Shown here piece after piece: positions 6,672-15,159 of a stretch of 43,793 bases of DNA. The number at the start of each line of letters is the position of its first letter. The first letter of the stretch is position 1. The DNA is from a virus. Where the stretch lies: positions 1-43,793 of the IMG/VR virus record IMGVR_UViG_3300031673_000129; one strand, 5' to 3'. The notes beneath the pieces were generated by a model. That model saw only the letters and a program-made list of their open reading frames with translations, had not been told where the DNA came from and did no database searches. The position numbers and the translations under genes were made by a program.

Positions 6672-7991
6672 TTATATAGTCAAAACTGACTTATATCTTA
6701 ATTCCATATCTTCGTAATTTACTATAGTTGCACAATCGACCGTGTGATAAGTTGTATTTACATTACCGGATAATTCACTGGTTTTATCTTCAGTATTTAC
6801 TTTCTTTTTATAGACATCGGCAGCCGAAGTTATTGGATTTAATAATCCTATTTTGTCACTAAATCCTACCGTTACCGTGTCATCAGCAGTCACTCCGGCA
6901 GGGATATTAATATTAGTAATTGTATCAAAAGCCTTGTTTCCATAAGCTGTTGAGCCTGCTATAATAGCAATAACTTCAGTCGTAGAAGTACCCCTCACAA
7001 TTCCGGTTATAGTTACATTCCCGGAGGGACTTGAAACGTTTGTCGTAGTGATAGATATATTTCTAGCATAGTCGGGATTGTTTATTTCTGTTGAGATATC
7101 CTGAGAAGCACCATTCCCGGTTATAGCTGCATGTATACCGTCAAGATCGGCCGGTAATAAATCTTGAAAATGCTGACAATGACTTGATGAAAATTCATGA
7201 AATATAAAAGTCCTGGCATCGGTAACCGAATCGACCACGCCACCGGATATTACAACCGTTGCAAGTTGTATTGAATTAGCAGGTATACTTCCGGTTGTTG
7301 AACTTATTACACCTGTCCGGGTAAGGTAGATTTTATAGGTATCATCATCTGTTGAAATAGTGTAAGTCTGTGCTGCCACCGTAACCTCAACATCATTTAT
7401 AAGTGTGTAACCACTTGCGATATCAACTTTTGAATCAGCCCCGGCATTATCAGTAACCTCACACATATTACCGGTATAAACTATGCCATCACCGAATAGC
7501 CCGGTAACCCATTTTGCGATACTTGCCGATGGTTCTTGTTGAGTTACAATAATACTGAAAGTTGTAGCGACACCCAAAGCAGATGTCGGGAAATTGACTC
7601 TAATAAATATAATTCGATAACAGTCCGATGGGATATTCCCCAAACTTAACCAACCGTCTTTTCCTACCGGTTGGAAGTCTGCCATATCGTCATCGGTATA
7701 ACCTGAGGCATCACCGCCGTCCTCCCCTTCTTCTATAGTGGTGGATTTGACTTCAACCCATTTTTGAAAAGTAAGTGGCTCGACTTCCTGACCGTCATCA
7801 TCACGTGCTGTAATCTTTACATAAGTCATAGGGATACTGCCAAGCACCGCACCTTTATCATTCCATAAATGATATTCCGTGCCATCAGCATCTGGCTTGT
7901 ATCCACCCGCACTACCTGTGCCGAAATTTATAGCTGTTATAATTGTGTCATCATCACTATTGTATAGTTTCGGATTTGGGTTTATCGCCAT
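6672..7991 (-). CDS. Tail fibre or baseplate-distal protein
   Basis: 439 aa, no signal peptide. Residues 1-160 are beta-rich and may attach to the tail. A middle region (about 165-270) reads like phage fibre neck domains, with repeated DDDTYKIYLTRTG and VSGGVVDSVTDARTF-type strands. The last 160 residues are homologous to the C-terminus of the protein at 5040-6320, including PSGNVTITG, NINIPAGVTADDTVTVG and NTTYHTVDCATIVNYED. It is the likeliest true structural fibre of the block, with the shared end as a receptor-binding or trimerisation module. Confidence 0.6.
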   Translation of the reverse strand: MAINPNPKLYNSDDDTIITAINFGTGSAGGYKPDADGTEYHLWNDKGAVLGSIPMTYVKITARDDDGQEVEPLTFQKWVEVKSTTIEEGEDGGDASGYTDDDMADFQPVGKDGWLSLGNIPSDCYRIIFIRVNFPTSALGVATTFSIIVTQQEPSASIAKWVTGLFGDGIVYTGNMCEVTDNAGADSKVDIASGYTLINDVEVTVAAQTYTISTDDDTYKIYLTRTGVISSTTGSIPANSIQLATVVISGGVVDSVTDARTFIFHEFSSSHCQHFQDLLPADLDGIHAAITGNGASQDISTEINNPDYARNISITTTNVSSPSGNVTITGIVRGTSTTEVIAIIAGSTAYGNKAFDTITNINIPAGVTADDTVTVGFSDKIGLLNPITSAADVYKKKVNTEDKTSELSGNVNTTYHTVDCATIVNYEDMELRYKSVLTI

Positions 7992-8015
7992 AAAATCACC
8001 TCAACTTTTTATCTA

Positions 8016-8984
8016 CTAAAAATAAACTAAACCACATATTCTTTTATATCCTGCAGGAGCATTTATAACTTCCTTAACTTCTGAAGTAAATCTATTAAAA
8101 ACAAATATTACATCGTCTTCAATCCCATAATATCCATTATCACCCATAATTAAATCTACCCCATTTGTAGTTAAACCATTGGCTGCAGGGGTTGGATAAC
8201 TTGAACGTGGATTGTCAGGACAGTCAAAACTACTGGTAATTGAAGCCGTTATTCCATTATGAAAATAAACTTTATCACTCGTTCCATCGCAACTAATTAA
8301 ATTTCCACCTACTACAAGCAATCCCCTCGGAAGGGTAGATGGGCTATTAAAACTACTTAAAATAGAAGAAGATATTCCATTATGGATATAAATTTTACGT
8401 TTCCCCCAATCACAACTAATTAAATTAGTTCCATCAAAGGCAAGCCCAGATGGAAAAACACCAGGTGTTGAAAATGACTCCGTTATTTCCGCTGTCATTC
8501 CGTTATGAACATATATCAAGCTGTCATCTTCTCCACAAGAGATTAAATTACCATTTGCACAACATAAACCCGTAGGCCAACCATCAGGCGCTGAAAAGGT
8601 TTCCAATATTGTTTCATTTATGCCACTATGTTTTGATATAATTCCGCTTTCAGTATCTAATGTAAAGAAGAAATGGGCAATTGATATAGTTGGTGGTAAT
8701 ATAATCGGTAATTCCTTGCAACCATTCATATATAAAATCCGCACCTTATCGCCAACTGCTAAATTAGGATTCCGAGATAGAGTAAATATTTTGGGATAAG
8801 CTCTATCTGATTCGGATATAAACACATCATAGCTGCCATCGCCATTATCAGTTGCCACTATGCCAGTTACCACATTACCCCGAAAAACAATATTTCTAAT
8901 TGAATCTTTTATAATTACACTAATAGGTTTTAGCATAATTAAAACCCCTATAAAAATTAACAGTATAAATAAATATTTTTTCAT
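8016..8984 (-). CDS. Membrane-anchored OB-domain/beta-propeller protein
   Basis: 322 aa. Residues 3-22 are a hydrophobic anchor or signal. Residues about 37-100 are an OB-like domain clearly related to the next upstream gene (VTGI..DNGDGSYDV.I..SDR.YPKIFTL, GDKVRILYMNG..ELPI). From about 115 to the end there are four to five repeats of roughly 41 residues with the core NLISCD....K.Y.HNGI...I..SF..P...P.GL, typical of a beta-propeller. Propellers bind ligands or proteins, so recognition of a host structure is likely. The gain of a membrane anchor on a baseplate-type domain is odd. Confidence 0.6.
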   Translation of the reverse strand: MKKYLFILLIFIGVLIMLKPISVIIKDSIRNIVFRGNVVTGIVATDNGDGSYDVFISESDRAYPKIFTLSRNPNLAVGDKVRILYMNGCKELPIILPPTISIAHFFFTLDTESGIISKHSGINETILETFSAPDGWPTGLCCANGNLISCGEDDSLIYVHNGMTAEITESFSTPGVFPSGLAFDGTNLISCDWGKRKIYIHNGISSSILSSFNSPSTLPRGLLVVGGNLISCDGTSDKVYFHNGITASITSSFDCPDNPRSSYPTPAANGLTTNGVDLIMGDNGYYGIEDDVIFVFNRFTSEVKEVINAPAGYKRICGLVYF

Positions 8985-8999
8985 ACATATTTACCTCCT

Positions 9000-9302
9000 T
9001 TAAGTGCCAAGCGAGTTTACCCCGCTGGTCACTTCAATAAATTCTATATCTCTCAATATGCCTGCCACTACAGGCTTTTCACGGTTGCCGTATTCCCATA
9101 AAATACCAACCTTATCGCCAATCTCATAAGTGGGGTCGGTTTGGATAGTAAAAATATTAGGATAATCTTTATCAGAACCTGCAATCTCAACTTTATATTT
9201 GCCGTTCCCCTGGTCTTCTTTAATTTCACCTGTAATATAGGTATTCCTAACCCCGATATTCTCTATATTGTTTCTTCTTGAAGTCCAGACAAATTTAAGC
9301 AT
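9000..9302 (-). CDS. Small OB-fold baseplate protein
   Basis: 100 aa from the ATG at 9302, which overlaps the end of the hub gene. The pattern NTYITGEIKEDQGNGKYKVEIAG and YEIGDKVGILWEYGNREKPVVAG fits the five-stranded OB fold seen at the base of gpV-like and other tail-tip proteins. It follows the hub gene, where the central spike or an accessory is usually encoded. The assignment rests on fold pattern and order. Confidence 0.55.
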   Translation of the reverse strand: MLKFVWTSRRNNIENIGVRNTYITGEIKEDQGNGKYKVEIAGSDKDYPNIFTIQTDPTYEIGDKVGILWEYGNREKPVVAGILRDIEFIEVTSGVNSLGT

Positions 9303-10974
9303 AAAAAACACATCCTATCCGTGTACGTGCCTTTATCTTGCCTTCTTTATCAATGTCAATATAATGGATGGCTTCCTCAACTAAATAACGGCTTTTATCA
9401 TAGCCAATTTTTTTATCGGTCAATTCCGGAGTATGCCCGACTATTAATTTGGGATTGAAGATTATTCTAAAATCAGGTTGTTCAGTAAATCGATGGCTAT
9501 CTAAAATAACATTTTCCCCTACTCTTTTGCATTGTTCCGGCGTTTCGGCAAGTGGAAATGGGAGCGTGCCTTCATTGTTGGGTTTACGTTCTCCATATAA
9601 AGTGATAGAATTTGTATCGGTTACGGTTGCCTTGATTTGTGTATAGGTGATAGTGGAGGTAAAGGTTTCTTCGGGGTTTTCTTCTTCTAAATCTTCTACT
9701 GCATCACCTTCATCTTTAACTTTAAAAGTAATAGTTATAGAAAATGCTTTTTCTGTAAAATCCCAATCTAAAGTGCTTGTAATTCCTCTTGCCACCATAA
9801 CATAATTACTGCCTTGTCCTGCCTTTGTAGCACCACCAGTAATAGAGAATGAAAGCCCTTTAATCTTTCCGCTATCAGAACCAGTAATTGTAAATTTATA
9901 ATTTTGAGATGTAGGGAAAATATACCCTGACGGTTTCGTATACCCTATATAAGAGGCAGTAACCTTAATAGTAGCATCGCCTTCACTCCAACCTTCTACT
10001 ACTTCACCTGCAGAAAATGATTTGGAAAAACTATAATCTGTATAAGTATCTTCCGGTTCTTCTGCTGGTTCAACCTCTTGTTCGGTTCCATCCTGAGTTA
10101 TCGTTTCTTCTTCAAATATTGCACCCAGTATAATTACTTTATTTATTATTCCCCTATCCAACGTTTCCAATCCTAATTGGACAAACTTATCTTCCCCATA
10201 TTCCCAGTCAGCAGTGGGATAATCGCCTGTATCAGTCTTAATAGTCCTTGTTTTAACCTGCATTACACCATTCTCATCAAACCGCACTTGCCAACCCTCT
10301 ATGGCACATTCTTTTTGAATCATATCCCAGATATTCTGGTCTTGAAAACTATGGTCAATAGTTACTGCATCACCTTGCGGAACGTTAACATTTGTTACTC
10401 CTGCCTGCCCTGCAAGATATTCAACAATTGAACCCCTGTATTTCCTGTTAGCTGATTCCTGAACCGATATCAGGGTCATAGTCTTATCTAATAATTTCTT
10501 GCCATAATCACGCCCCGTTATAGTCAATCTATAACCGCCGTCATAAGTAGTTCTTGTTTCATCAACTAACCCTGTAAACATCTTAATTTCCTGACCGTTA
10601 ATATAGGCTGTAATAATTACAACCGAATTAACGGCTATATGGGAATCGACTAATGGGGAATATTTGGGGTCGCCTAAACTAAATGAGAAGCTACTAATAT
10701 AATTAAGGTTATGTTTTATCATGATTTGCCCGACTAATGAATCGGAAACGTCCTCATCATCTACGGTAATCGTCATTCGTATACCCTGACTGGTATTAAC
10801 GCAAGCCTCGACAATATCCCGATTCACCTCAACCTCACATGGTATTTTAAAGCCATTGAAATTATTGAGACCGCCGTCATCTACCAAAACAGAACAAGCT
10901 ATATCAAGAAAAGTTGGCTGTACATCTGGCTGTTCATCGACTGCTATAAAACACTTAATTTCCATTTCAGACAT
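9295..10974 (-). CDS. Baseplate hub / tail-associated protein (gpD/gp27-like)
   Basis: 559 aa from ATG 10974, chosen over an in-frame GTG at 10989 because GAGGAA lies nine bases upstream. Residues about 60-160 (VVIITAYINGQEIKMFTGLVDETRTTYDGGYRLTITGRDYGKKLLDK) match the gpD/gp27 hub fold, followed by a Tal-like segment (FQDQNIWDMIQKECAIEGWQVRFDENGVM). The region about 300-470 is a less conserved beta insertion. It would form the ring below the tail tube that joins the fibres. Confidence 0.7.
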   Translation of the reverse strand: MSEMEIKCFIAVDEQPDVQPTFLDIACSVLVDDGGLNNFNGFKIPCEVEVNRDIVEACVNTSQGIRMTITVDDEDVSDSLVGQIMIKHNLNYISSFSFSLGDPKYSPLVDSHIAVNSVVIITAYINGQEIKMFTGLVDETRTTYDGGYRLTITGRDYGKKLLDKTMTLISVQESANRKYRGSIVEYLAGQAGVTNVNVPQGDAVTIDHSFQDQNIWDMIQKECAIEGWQVRFDENGVMQVKTRTIKTDTGDYPTADWEYGEDKFVQLGLETLDRGIINKVIILGAIFEEETITQDGTEQEVEPAEEPEDTYTDYSFSKSFSAGEVVEGWSEGDATIKVTASYIGYTKPSGYIFPTSQNYKFTITGSDSGKIKGLSFSITGGATKAGQGSNYVMVARGITSTLDWDFTEKAFSITITFKVKDEGDAVEDLEEENPEETFTSTITYTQIKATVTDTNSITLYGERKPNNEGTLPFPLAETPEQCKRVGENVILDSHRFTEQPDFRIIFNPKLIVGHTPELTDKKIGYDKSRYLVEEAIHYIDIDKEGKIKARTRIGCVFYA

Positions 10975-10975
10975 T

Positions 10976-11527
10976 TTATGCTTCCTCACAAATTAAGGTA
11001 TATCTCGCCACATCTTTTATTATTGGTGTACGGACATAGTCTATAAAATTCACATAATATTTAGGCTCATAAAGGATAACGATATTATTGTCTACGTCTG
11101 CCGGTGCGTCGGTAAAAACCATTCTACCACGCCCGGAAACATCGGCATTCAAAGTCGGTGATTTTGACACCCCACCAACTGTTATAGTTGGTAATGGGTC
11201 GGTAATACTGTTCATTCTTCTTTGGGTATAGAAGGTTTTAGTCGTGCCATCCCCTGATAATACTTCTTTGATCTGTATGTAATCGATATAATCAAGACTG
11301 CCGATATGCTTAAATTCTTCTTCAACATCCCGGCATTTGCTATTTACAACATCGGTTATTTCAAAGCGATATTTATCGATAGGCTGATCCTCTGCATTGA
11401 CGTTTCGGTTAATGATCATCACACCGTATGGAGTACGTTCATAGACTTTGAGAGGATTATTTTTCGCCTTGTATCCTTTAGGAGTATCTAAGGTAGTTGA
11501 ACCTATCGCTATTGTGCCTTCTGCCAT
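10976..11527 (-). CDS. Distal tail protein candidate
   Basis: 183 aa, mostly beta with charged loops (KNNPLKVYERTPYGVMIINRNVNAEDQPIDKYRFEI split over two strands). No firm family match is seen. Its place, right after the tape measure and before the hub gene, is where Dit proteins are normally encoded. The stop (TAA) overlaps the ribosome binding region of the hub gene. Confidence 0.5.
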   Translation of the reverse strand: MAEGTIAIGSTTLDTPKGYKAKNNPLKVYERTPYGVMIINRNVNAEDQPIDKYRFEITDVVNSKCRDVEEEFKHIGSLDYIDYIQIKEVLSGDGTTKTFYTQRRMNSITDPLPTITVGGVSKSPTLNADVSGRGRMVFTDAPADVDNNIVILYEPKYYVNFIDYVRTPIIKDVARYTLICEEA

Positions 11528-11536
11528 AATTGCCTC

Positions 11537-14185
11537 CTATGCCATTCCGGGAATTAACAGATTCCCGCTTCTGTAGAATTCTCTTGAATTTTCTTCAAGT
11601 ACCTGTTCAAGTACTCTTTTTATTTTATTTTCGTCTCCATCGCCTTCGATAGTTATGTAAATAGTTGGAGAATAAGATTTTGCACCGGCTTGATAGGCTT
11701 TGTTTTGTTCTGGTGTTAATATCCCTTCACCCTCATGGACCTTAGCTATCCCAGACTTAGTCACAAGAGGGGTCCCCGTTGCTAACCCTGGTATCTCACT
11801 TAGTATTTGTCCTGGTTGTTGTCCAGGTGTATTACTCGGTATTTCTATAACATCGTATCCTTCCTCTAACATATGTTGAGCTTGCTCCGCCCCTACACTT
11901 GCAATATTTACCCCATCTTTATAGATGTTATATCTTCTGCCTGCCTTTATTCCTTCTAACTTATTTAATATGTCTAATTCTTTTTGATAATATTCCAGTA
12001 TCTTTTTAATCGCTTCTATTTCTTCTTTTGCACTCAATCCCGCCTGTTTAGCTATCTCGATTAATTTGGCTTTCTTCTCATCAAGTAATCTTATTTCGTT
12101 TTCTCTTTGAGTATGAGTCAGTTCATACATACGATCTTCGATGGATTTCATCACATCAATATATGTTTTGCCTAATTCTTCGATTTTATTTTTATTTTCT
12201 TCTAAAGCCTTCGATAAGTCATACCATGCTTGGGTTTCAGGGACTGCTTCTTCTAATTTCTCTTTTAAAATTACAGCTTCTTGCCCCAATAAAGCTAATT
12301 TTGCTTTATTGTCTTCTGCTGAATCTCCCAATAAACCTAATTGGGCTGTAATTAAATCCATATCTTTTAATGGTTCTAATATTTTACCTAACTCTTCATT
12401 CATTTCCTTTAATGCTTTTGTATTATCGGCAATCTCTTCTTTTTTCTTATACCATTCTTCCGTGCCTTGTTCTAAAAGCATTAATTCGGTTTGTAGAATT
12501 ACATCAGTTTTATTAAGTAAGTCTATTAAATTAGTATAATATTTAATGCTATCATTAACGGCTTGATTGCCTGCACCATATTCTTTAGTTAAAAGACTCA
12601 TTTCCTGTGTTATATCTTTAACGGTTGTCGCTATTATTTTTGCGTTAACTTGCTGTTCTACTGCCGCTATTGTCCATACATTTAAAGCATCGGCATAATC
12701 GCCATATTTAGCGATAAGAGGATCCATCATTTCGCTGACTGTTTTGCCCTCTTTTTGCATTTTAACAAATTCTTCAACTGAAATTCCTATTTTTTCAGCA
12801 GCATTTTTTTGAGCTTTCGCTAAATTATCATAAGCATCTTGAACGTCCTGAATTGTCACACGATGAGAATGTAATACCTCATCTAAACTTTTAATAACAT
12901 TCCACCAGATAATTACATTTGCAGTAATTAACAAGATAGAAGTGTTAAGTGGAGTAAGTGCTACCTTAACAAGACCTATACCAGTAACAAGACCAGGTAA
13001 TGCAAGAGTTAAAGGCCCAACTACTGCCAATAATGCACCAACCAATGCCGTTACCTTTACCAATGTAGCTGCTAATTCGGGATTTGCTTTAATCCAATCG
13101 CTTGTTTTTGTAATAGTTTCTGTTATTTTGTCAATTAAAGGCCGAAGTGCAGGCATAAAATCCTGTACCAATGTTATCTGAAATTCCTCAAAAGCTGATT
13201 TTAAAAGTTTCATTGAACCTTGAAAAGTATCCATTTGAGTGGTTGCCATATCAGTAGCTTTGGTAGTATCGGTAACTTTATCGGTCATCTCCTGAATAGC
13301 ACCTGTGCCTTGCGATACAAGTGCCAACATACCCGGCCCAGCTCTTATCCCAAATATTTGCATAGCGTCTGCGGCGGTCATACCAGCCTTACCTAAATCA
13401 TCAATAATATCTTTAAAGGGTCGCATTTGACCGGCTGAATCAGTAATACTGACCCCCAATCTACCCATTGCATCTGCTGTAGCTTTTGTAGGATCGAGTA
13501 ATTTAGCAAAAGCCATTCGGAGTGCTGTTCCTGCTGCTGCACCTTCAAGACCTGCATTATAAAGGTTCATTAGAATACCAGCAGTTTCTTCTAATGTTAT
13601 CCCCATACTTTTAGCCATTGGTCCAACATAAGACATTGACTCTTTTAATTTGACCATTGTGGCCTGTGAACCTGAAATAGCGGCAGCGAAAACATTAGAT
13701 ACTCTACTGGCTTCTTCTGCTTCAAGGTTGTATTGTGAGAGGGTTGCTGCAATTGCTTCAGAGGTATAAGCAAGGTCACTTTGAGTTGCCGCAGCAAGTG
13801 TCATTGTGCCACTTAAAGCACCGATAACTTCATCAGCTTTCATACCAGCAGAAGCAAGGTAATACATAGCGTCTGCTGCTTGGCTTGCGGTATAGACTGA
13901 TTTTTCACCCATATCACGAGCGGCATCACTCATTCTTTTTAATTCTTCGGTGGTCGCTCCGGCAACAGATGCGGTATTAGCCATTGACTGTTCAAATTTA
14001 GAGGCAGTTTTAATGGCCATAACAAAAGCTGCTGTTATGGCAGCCCCGACAATGGTCATTCCCTTACCAATACCACTAATTTTTTTACTAAAACTATCCA
14101 TACCAGTACTTGCAGTTTTTAAACCGCTCATTAAATTCGTGGTATCTGCTTTTATCGCTATTAAAAGTTGTTCTTCGTTAGTCAA
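11537..14185 (-). CDS. Tail tape measure protein
   Basis: 882 aa. The N-terminal 300 residues are a TP901-type tape measure core: KKISGIGKGMTIVGAAITAAF, then SKFEQSMANTASVAGATTEELKRM, SAGMKADEVIGALSGTMTLAAAT and the GLEGAAAGTALRMAFAKLLDP block. A hydrophobic stretch at about 365-430 follows, which fits membrane insertion at DNA entry, then long coiled coils (about 440-760). The C-terminus (TKSGIAKVHEGEGILTPEQNKAY) is typical. The length predicts a tail of roughly 130 nm at about 0.15 nm per residue. Confidence 0.9.
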   Translation of the reverse strand: MTNEEQLLIAIKADTTNLMSGLKTASTGMDSFSKKISGIGKGMTIVGAAITAAFVMAIKTASKFEQSMANTASVAGATTEELKRMSDAARDMGEKSVYTASQAADAMYYLASAGMKADEVIGALSGTMTLAAATQSDLAYTSEAIAATLSQYNLEAEEASRVSNVFAAAISGSQATMVKLKESMSYVGPMAKSMGITLEETAGILMNLYNAGLEGAAAGTALRMAFAKLLDPTKATADAMGRLGVSITDSAGQMRPFKDIIDDLGKAGMTAADAMQIFGIRAGPGMLALVSQGTGAIQEMTDKVTDTTKATDMATTQMDTFQGSMKLLKSAFEEFQITLVQDFMPALRPLIDKITETITKTSDWIKANPELAATLVKVTALVGALLAVVGPLTLALPGLVTGIGLVKVALTPLNTSILLITANVIIWWNVIKSLDEVLHSHRVTIQDVQDAYDNLAKAQKNAAEKIGISVEEFVKMQKEGKTVSEMMDPLIAKYGDYADALNVWTIAAVEQQVNAKIIATTVKDITQEMSLLTKEYGAGNQAVNDSIKYYTNLIDLLNKTDVILQTELMLLEQGTEEWYKKKEEIADNTKALKEMNEELGKILEPLKDMDLITAQLGLLGDSAEDNKAKLALLGQEAVILKEKLEEAVPETQAWYDLSKALEENKNKIEELGKTYIDVMKSIEDRMYELTHTQRENEIRLLDEKKAKLIEIAKQAGLSAKEEIEAIKKILEYYQKELDILNKLEGIKAGRRYNIYKDGVNIASVGAEQAQHMLEEGYDVIEIPSNTPGQQPGQILSEIPGLATGTPLVTKSGIAKVHEGEGILTPEQNKAYQAGAKSYSPTIYITIEGDGDENKIKRVLEQVLEENSREFYRSGNLLIPGMA

Positions 14186-14200
14186 TTACTTCACTCCAAT

Positions 14201-14229
14201 TTGACAATTTATTTAAAAAGTTGTATATA
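14201..14229 (+). promoter_or_regulatory. Moron promoter
   Basis: TTGACA at 14201-14206 and TATATA at 14224-14229 are separated by 17 bases. They lie just upstream of the tape measure start on the opposite strand, and direct transcription into the lipoprotein gene. This is the only convincing plus-strand promoter in the late region. Confidence 0.7.
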
Positions 14230-14235
14230 TAATTC

Positions 14236-14340
14236 AACAAGGCAGGCGAGCCGAGTTTTATGTTATTCTGAAGGTTCTATTAACCTGTAGTCATGCCTTC
14301 AGGAGCAACTCCTTAGACTTAGTTCGCCTATCACTAATAG
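14236..14340 (+). promoter_or_regulatory. Structured leader of the lipoprotein gene
   Basis: The leader of roughly 110 nt can close a helix AGGCGA 14244-14249 with TCGCCT 14324-14329. Inside are two exclusive hairpins, TGAAGG 14269-14274 with CCTTCA 14296-14301 or AGGTT 14272-14276 with AACCT 14282-14286, and a 5-bp hairpin AGGAG/CTCCT at 14301-14313. The closing helix ends about 7 bases before AGGAGG. The layout is that of a cis-acting regulatory RNA. No known riboswitch class is recognised. Confidence 0.45.
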
Positions 14341-14352
14341 GAGGATAAAATT

Positions 14353-14727
14353 ATGAAAAAATTTACTATAATTTTTATTGCCTTTTTATCTTGCTTCTTA
14401 CTTATTAGCTGTTCAAATAATACATCTCAAGAGACTATTGGAAATCCCAAAGAACAAAAAGAAGCTAATATTGAGTTTGTAGATTATAACCATTATTCAG
14501 AATATGATTATTACCATATTGAAGGTATTCTCATTAATAATGGAGAATCACAAGCTGAACAGGTTGAAATAAAAGTAATATTTTATGACGAAAACAATAA
14601 ACTATTATTTATTGAAAAAACATATGCTGACCCTTATAATCTTTTACCTAACCAAAAAGCAACCTTTAGAATATTATTTCCATTAAAAACTTTTCACCAT
14701 TTTGAAATGACCCCTGTATGGCAATAA
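14353..14727 (+). CDS. Lipoprotein moron with FxLyD-like domain
   Basis: 124 aa on the strand opposite to all its neighbours. Residues 1-20 form a lipoprotein signal with lipobox LLISC (Cys20), then an Asn/Ser/Gln-rich linker. Residues about 38-124 (IEFVDYNHYSEYDYYHIEGILINNGESQAEQVEIKVIFYDENNKLL) fit the FxLyD/DUF3426-type extracellular beta sandwich. AGGAGG lies seven bases before ATG. Its stop is two bases from the stop of the converging tail gene. With its own promoter it fits a moron expressed in the infected or lysogenic cell. Superinfection exclusion or surface change is only a guess. Confidence 0.8.
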   Translation: MKKFTIIFIAFLSCFLLISCSNNTSQETIGNPKEQKEANIEFVDYNHYSEYDYYHIEGILINNGESQAEQVEIKVIFYDENNKLLFIEKTYADPYNLLPNQKATFRILFPLKTFHHFEMTPVWQ

Positions 14728-14728
14728 T

Positions 14729-14860
14729 TTATTCCGGATTTCCATTCTGAATTTTAAAGACCTTAAACGCATATGGGTAATAATCAATTAATTCAGTTAA
14801 AGGGATTGACAGAATGCTTTTTTTACTCCAATGATACGTGCTGGCAAAAACCATTACTAT
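14729..14860 (-). CDS. Tail assembly chaperone extension, reached by -1 frameshift
   Basis: A 43-codon open frame begins in the -1 phase at the slippery run at the end of the upstream gene and ends with TAA at 14729-14731. It has no good start of its own. Its product (IVMVFASTYHW, then SILSIPLTELIDYYPYAFK) resembles the C-terminal half of G-T type tail chaperones. Fused to the 93 upstream residues it gives a longer chaperone of about 136 aa. As in lambda, the fusion would recruit tail tube subunits to the tape measure. Confidence 0.7.
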   Translation of the reverse strand: MVMVFASTYHWSKKSILSIPLTELIDYYPYAFKVFKIQNGNPE

Positions 14861-14868
14861 TTTTTGCC
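14843..14868 (-). other. Programmed -1 frameshift site
   Basis: On the minus strand the zero-frame codons are GGC AAA AAA TAG, a C AAA AAA slip site at 14866-14860 directly followed by the stop. GGCAAAAA (14868-14861) also has a perfect inverted copy TTTTTGCC (14850-14843). A hairpin holding the slip site or just downstream of it could tune frameshifting. Confidence 0.6.
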
Positions 14869-15138
14869 AATCCCCGATTTGAAATATTGGTCGTACCCGG
14901 TAATTTTTAATATCTGCGATTGTAAATTACCAAAACCTTCAATCCCAGAATTTTCAAATTCTTTCTGGTCTTTGAATATTCCAGGATTGAATTTATCAAT
15001 TACGTACCAAATGAAATAATAAGAATAATCAATCTCGTCCATTTTATATTTCATTTTGTCTTTTTGTAATATTTTTGTATCTTCTACGAGTAATTTACCA
15101 ATCTGATATTCCTTGCCGTTAAAATATGTCTTCTCCAT
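14857..15138 (-). CDS. Tail assembly chaperone (G-type)
   Basis: 93 aa, mainly helical and charged (EYQIGKLLVEDTKILQKDKMKYK, then YFIWYVIDKFNPG), placed between tail tube and tape measure where lambda gpG equivalents are found. It ends GGC AAA AAA TAG, a slippery end that leads into the 43-codon extension. GGAGGG precedes the ATG. Sequence similarity to known G proteins is weak, so the call rests on order and the frameshift signal. Confidence 0.7.
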   Translation of the reverse strand: MEKTYFNGKEYQIGKLLVEDTKILQKDKMKYKMDEIDYSYYFIWYVIDKFNPGIFKDQKEFENSGIEGFGNLQSQILKITGYDQYFKSGIGKK

Positions 15139-15159
15139 ATTTCCCTCCTTTCTTATTTA

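Noticed and set aside
13950-14204. 84-aa plus-strand frame over the tape measure start
   Set aside because: Shadow frame of the tape measure. It overlaps the moron promoter and has no start signals.
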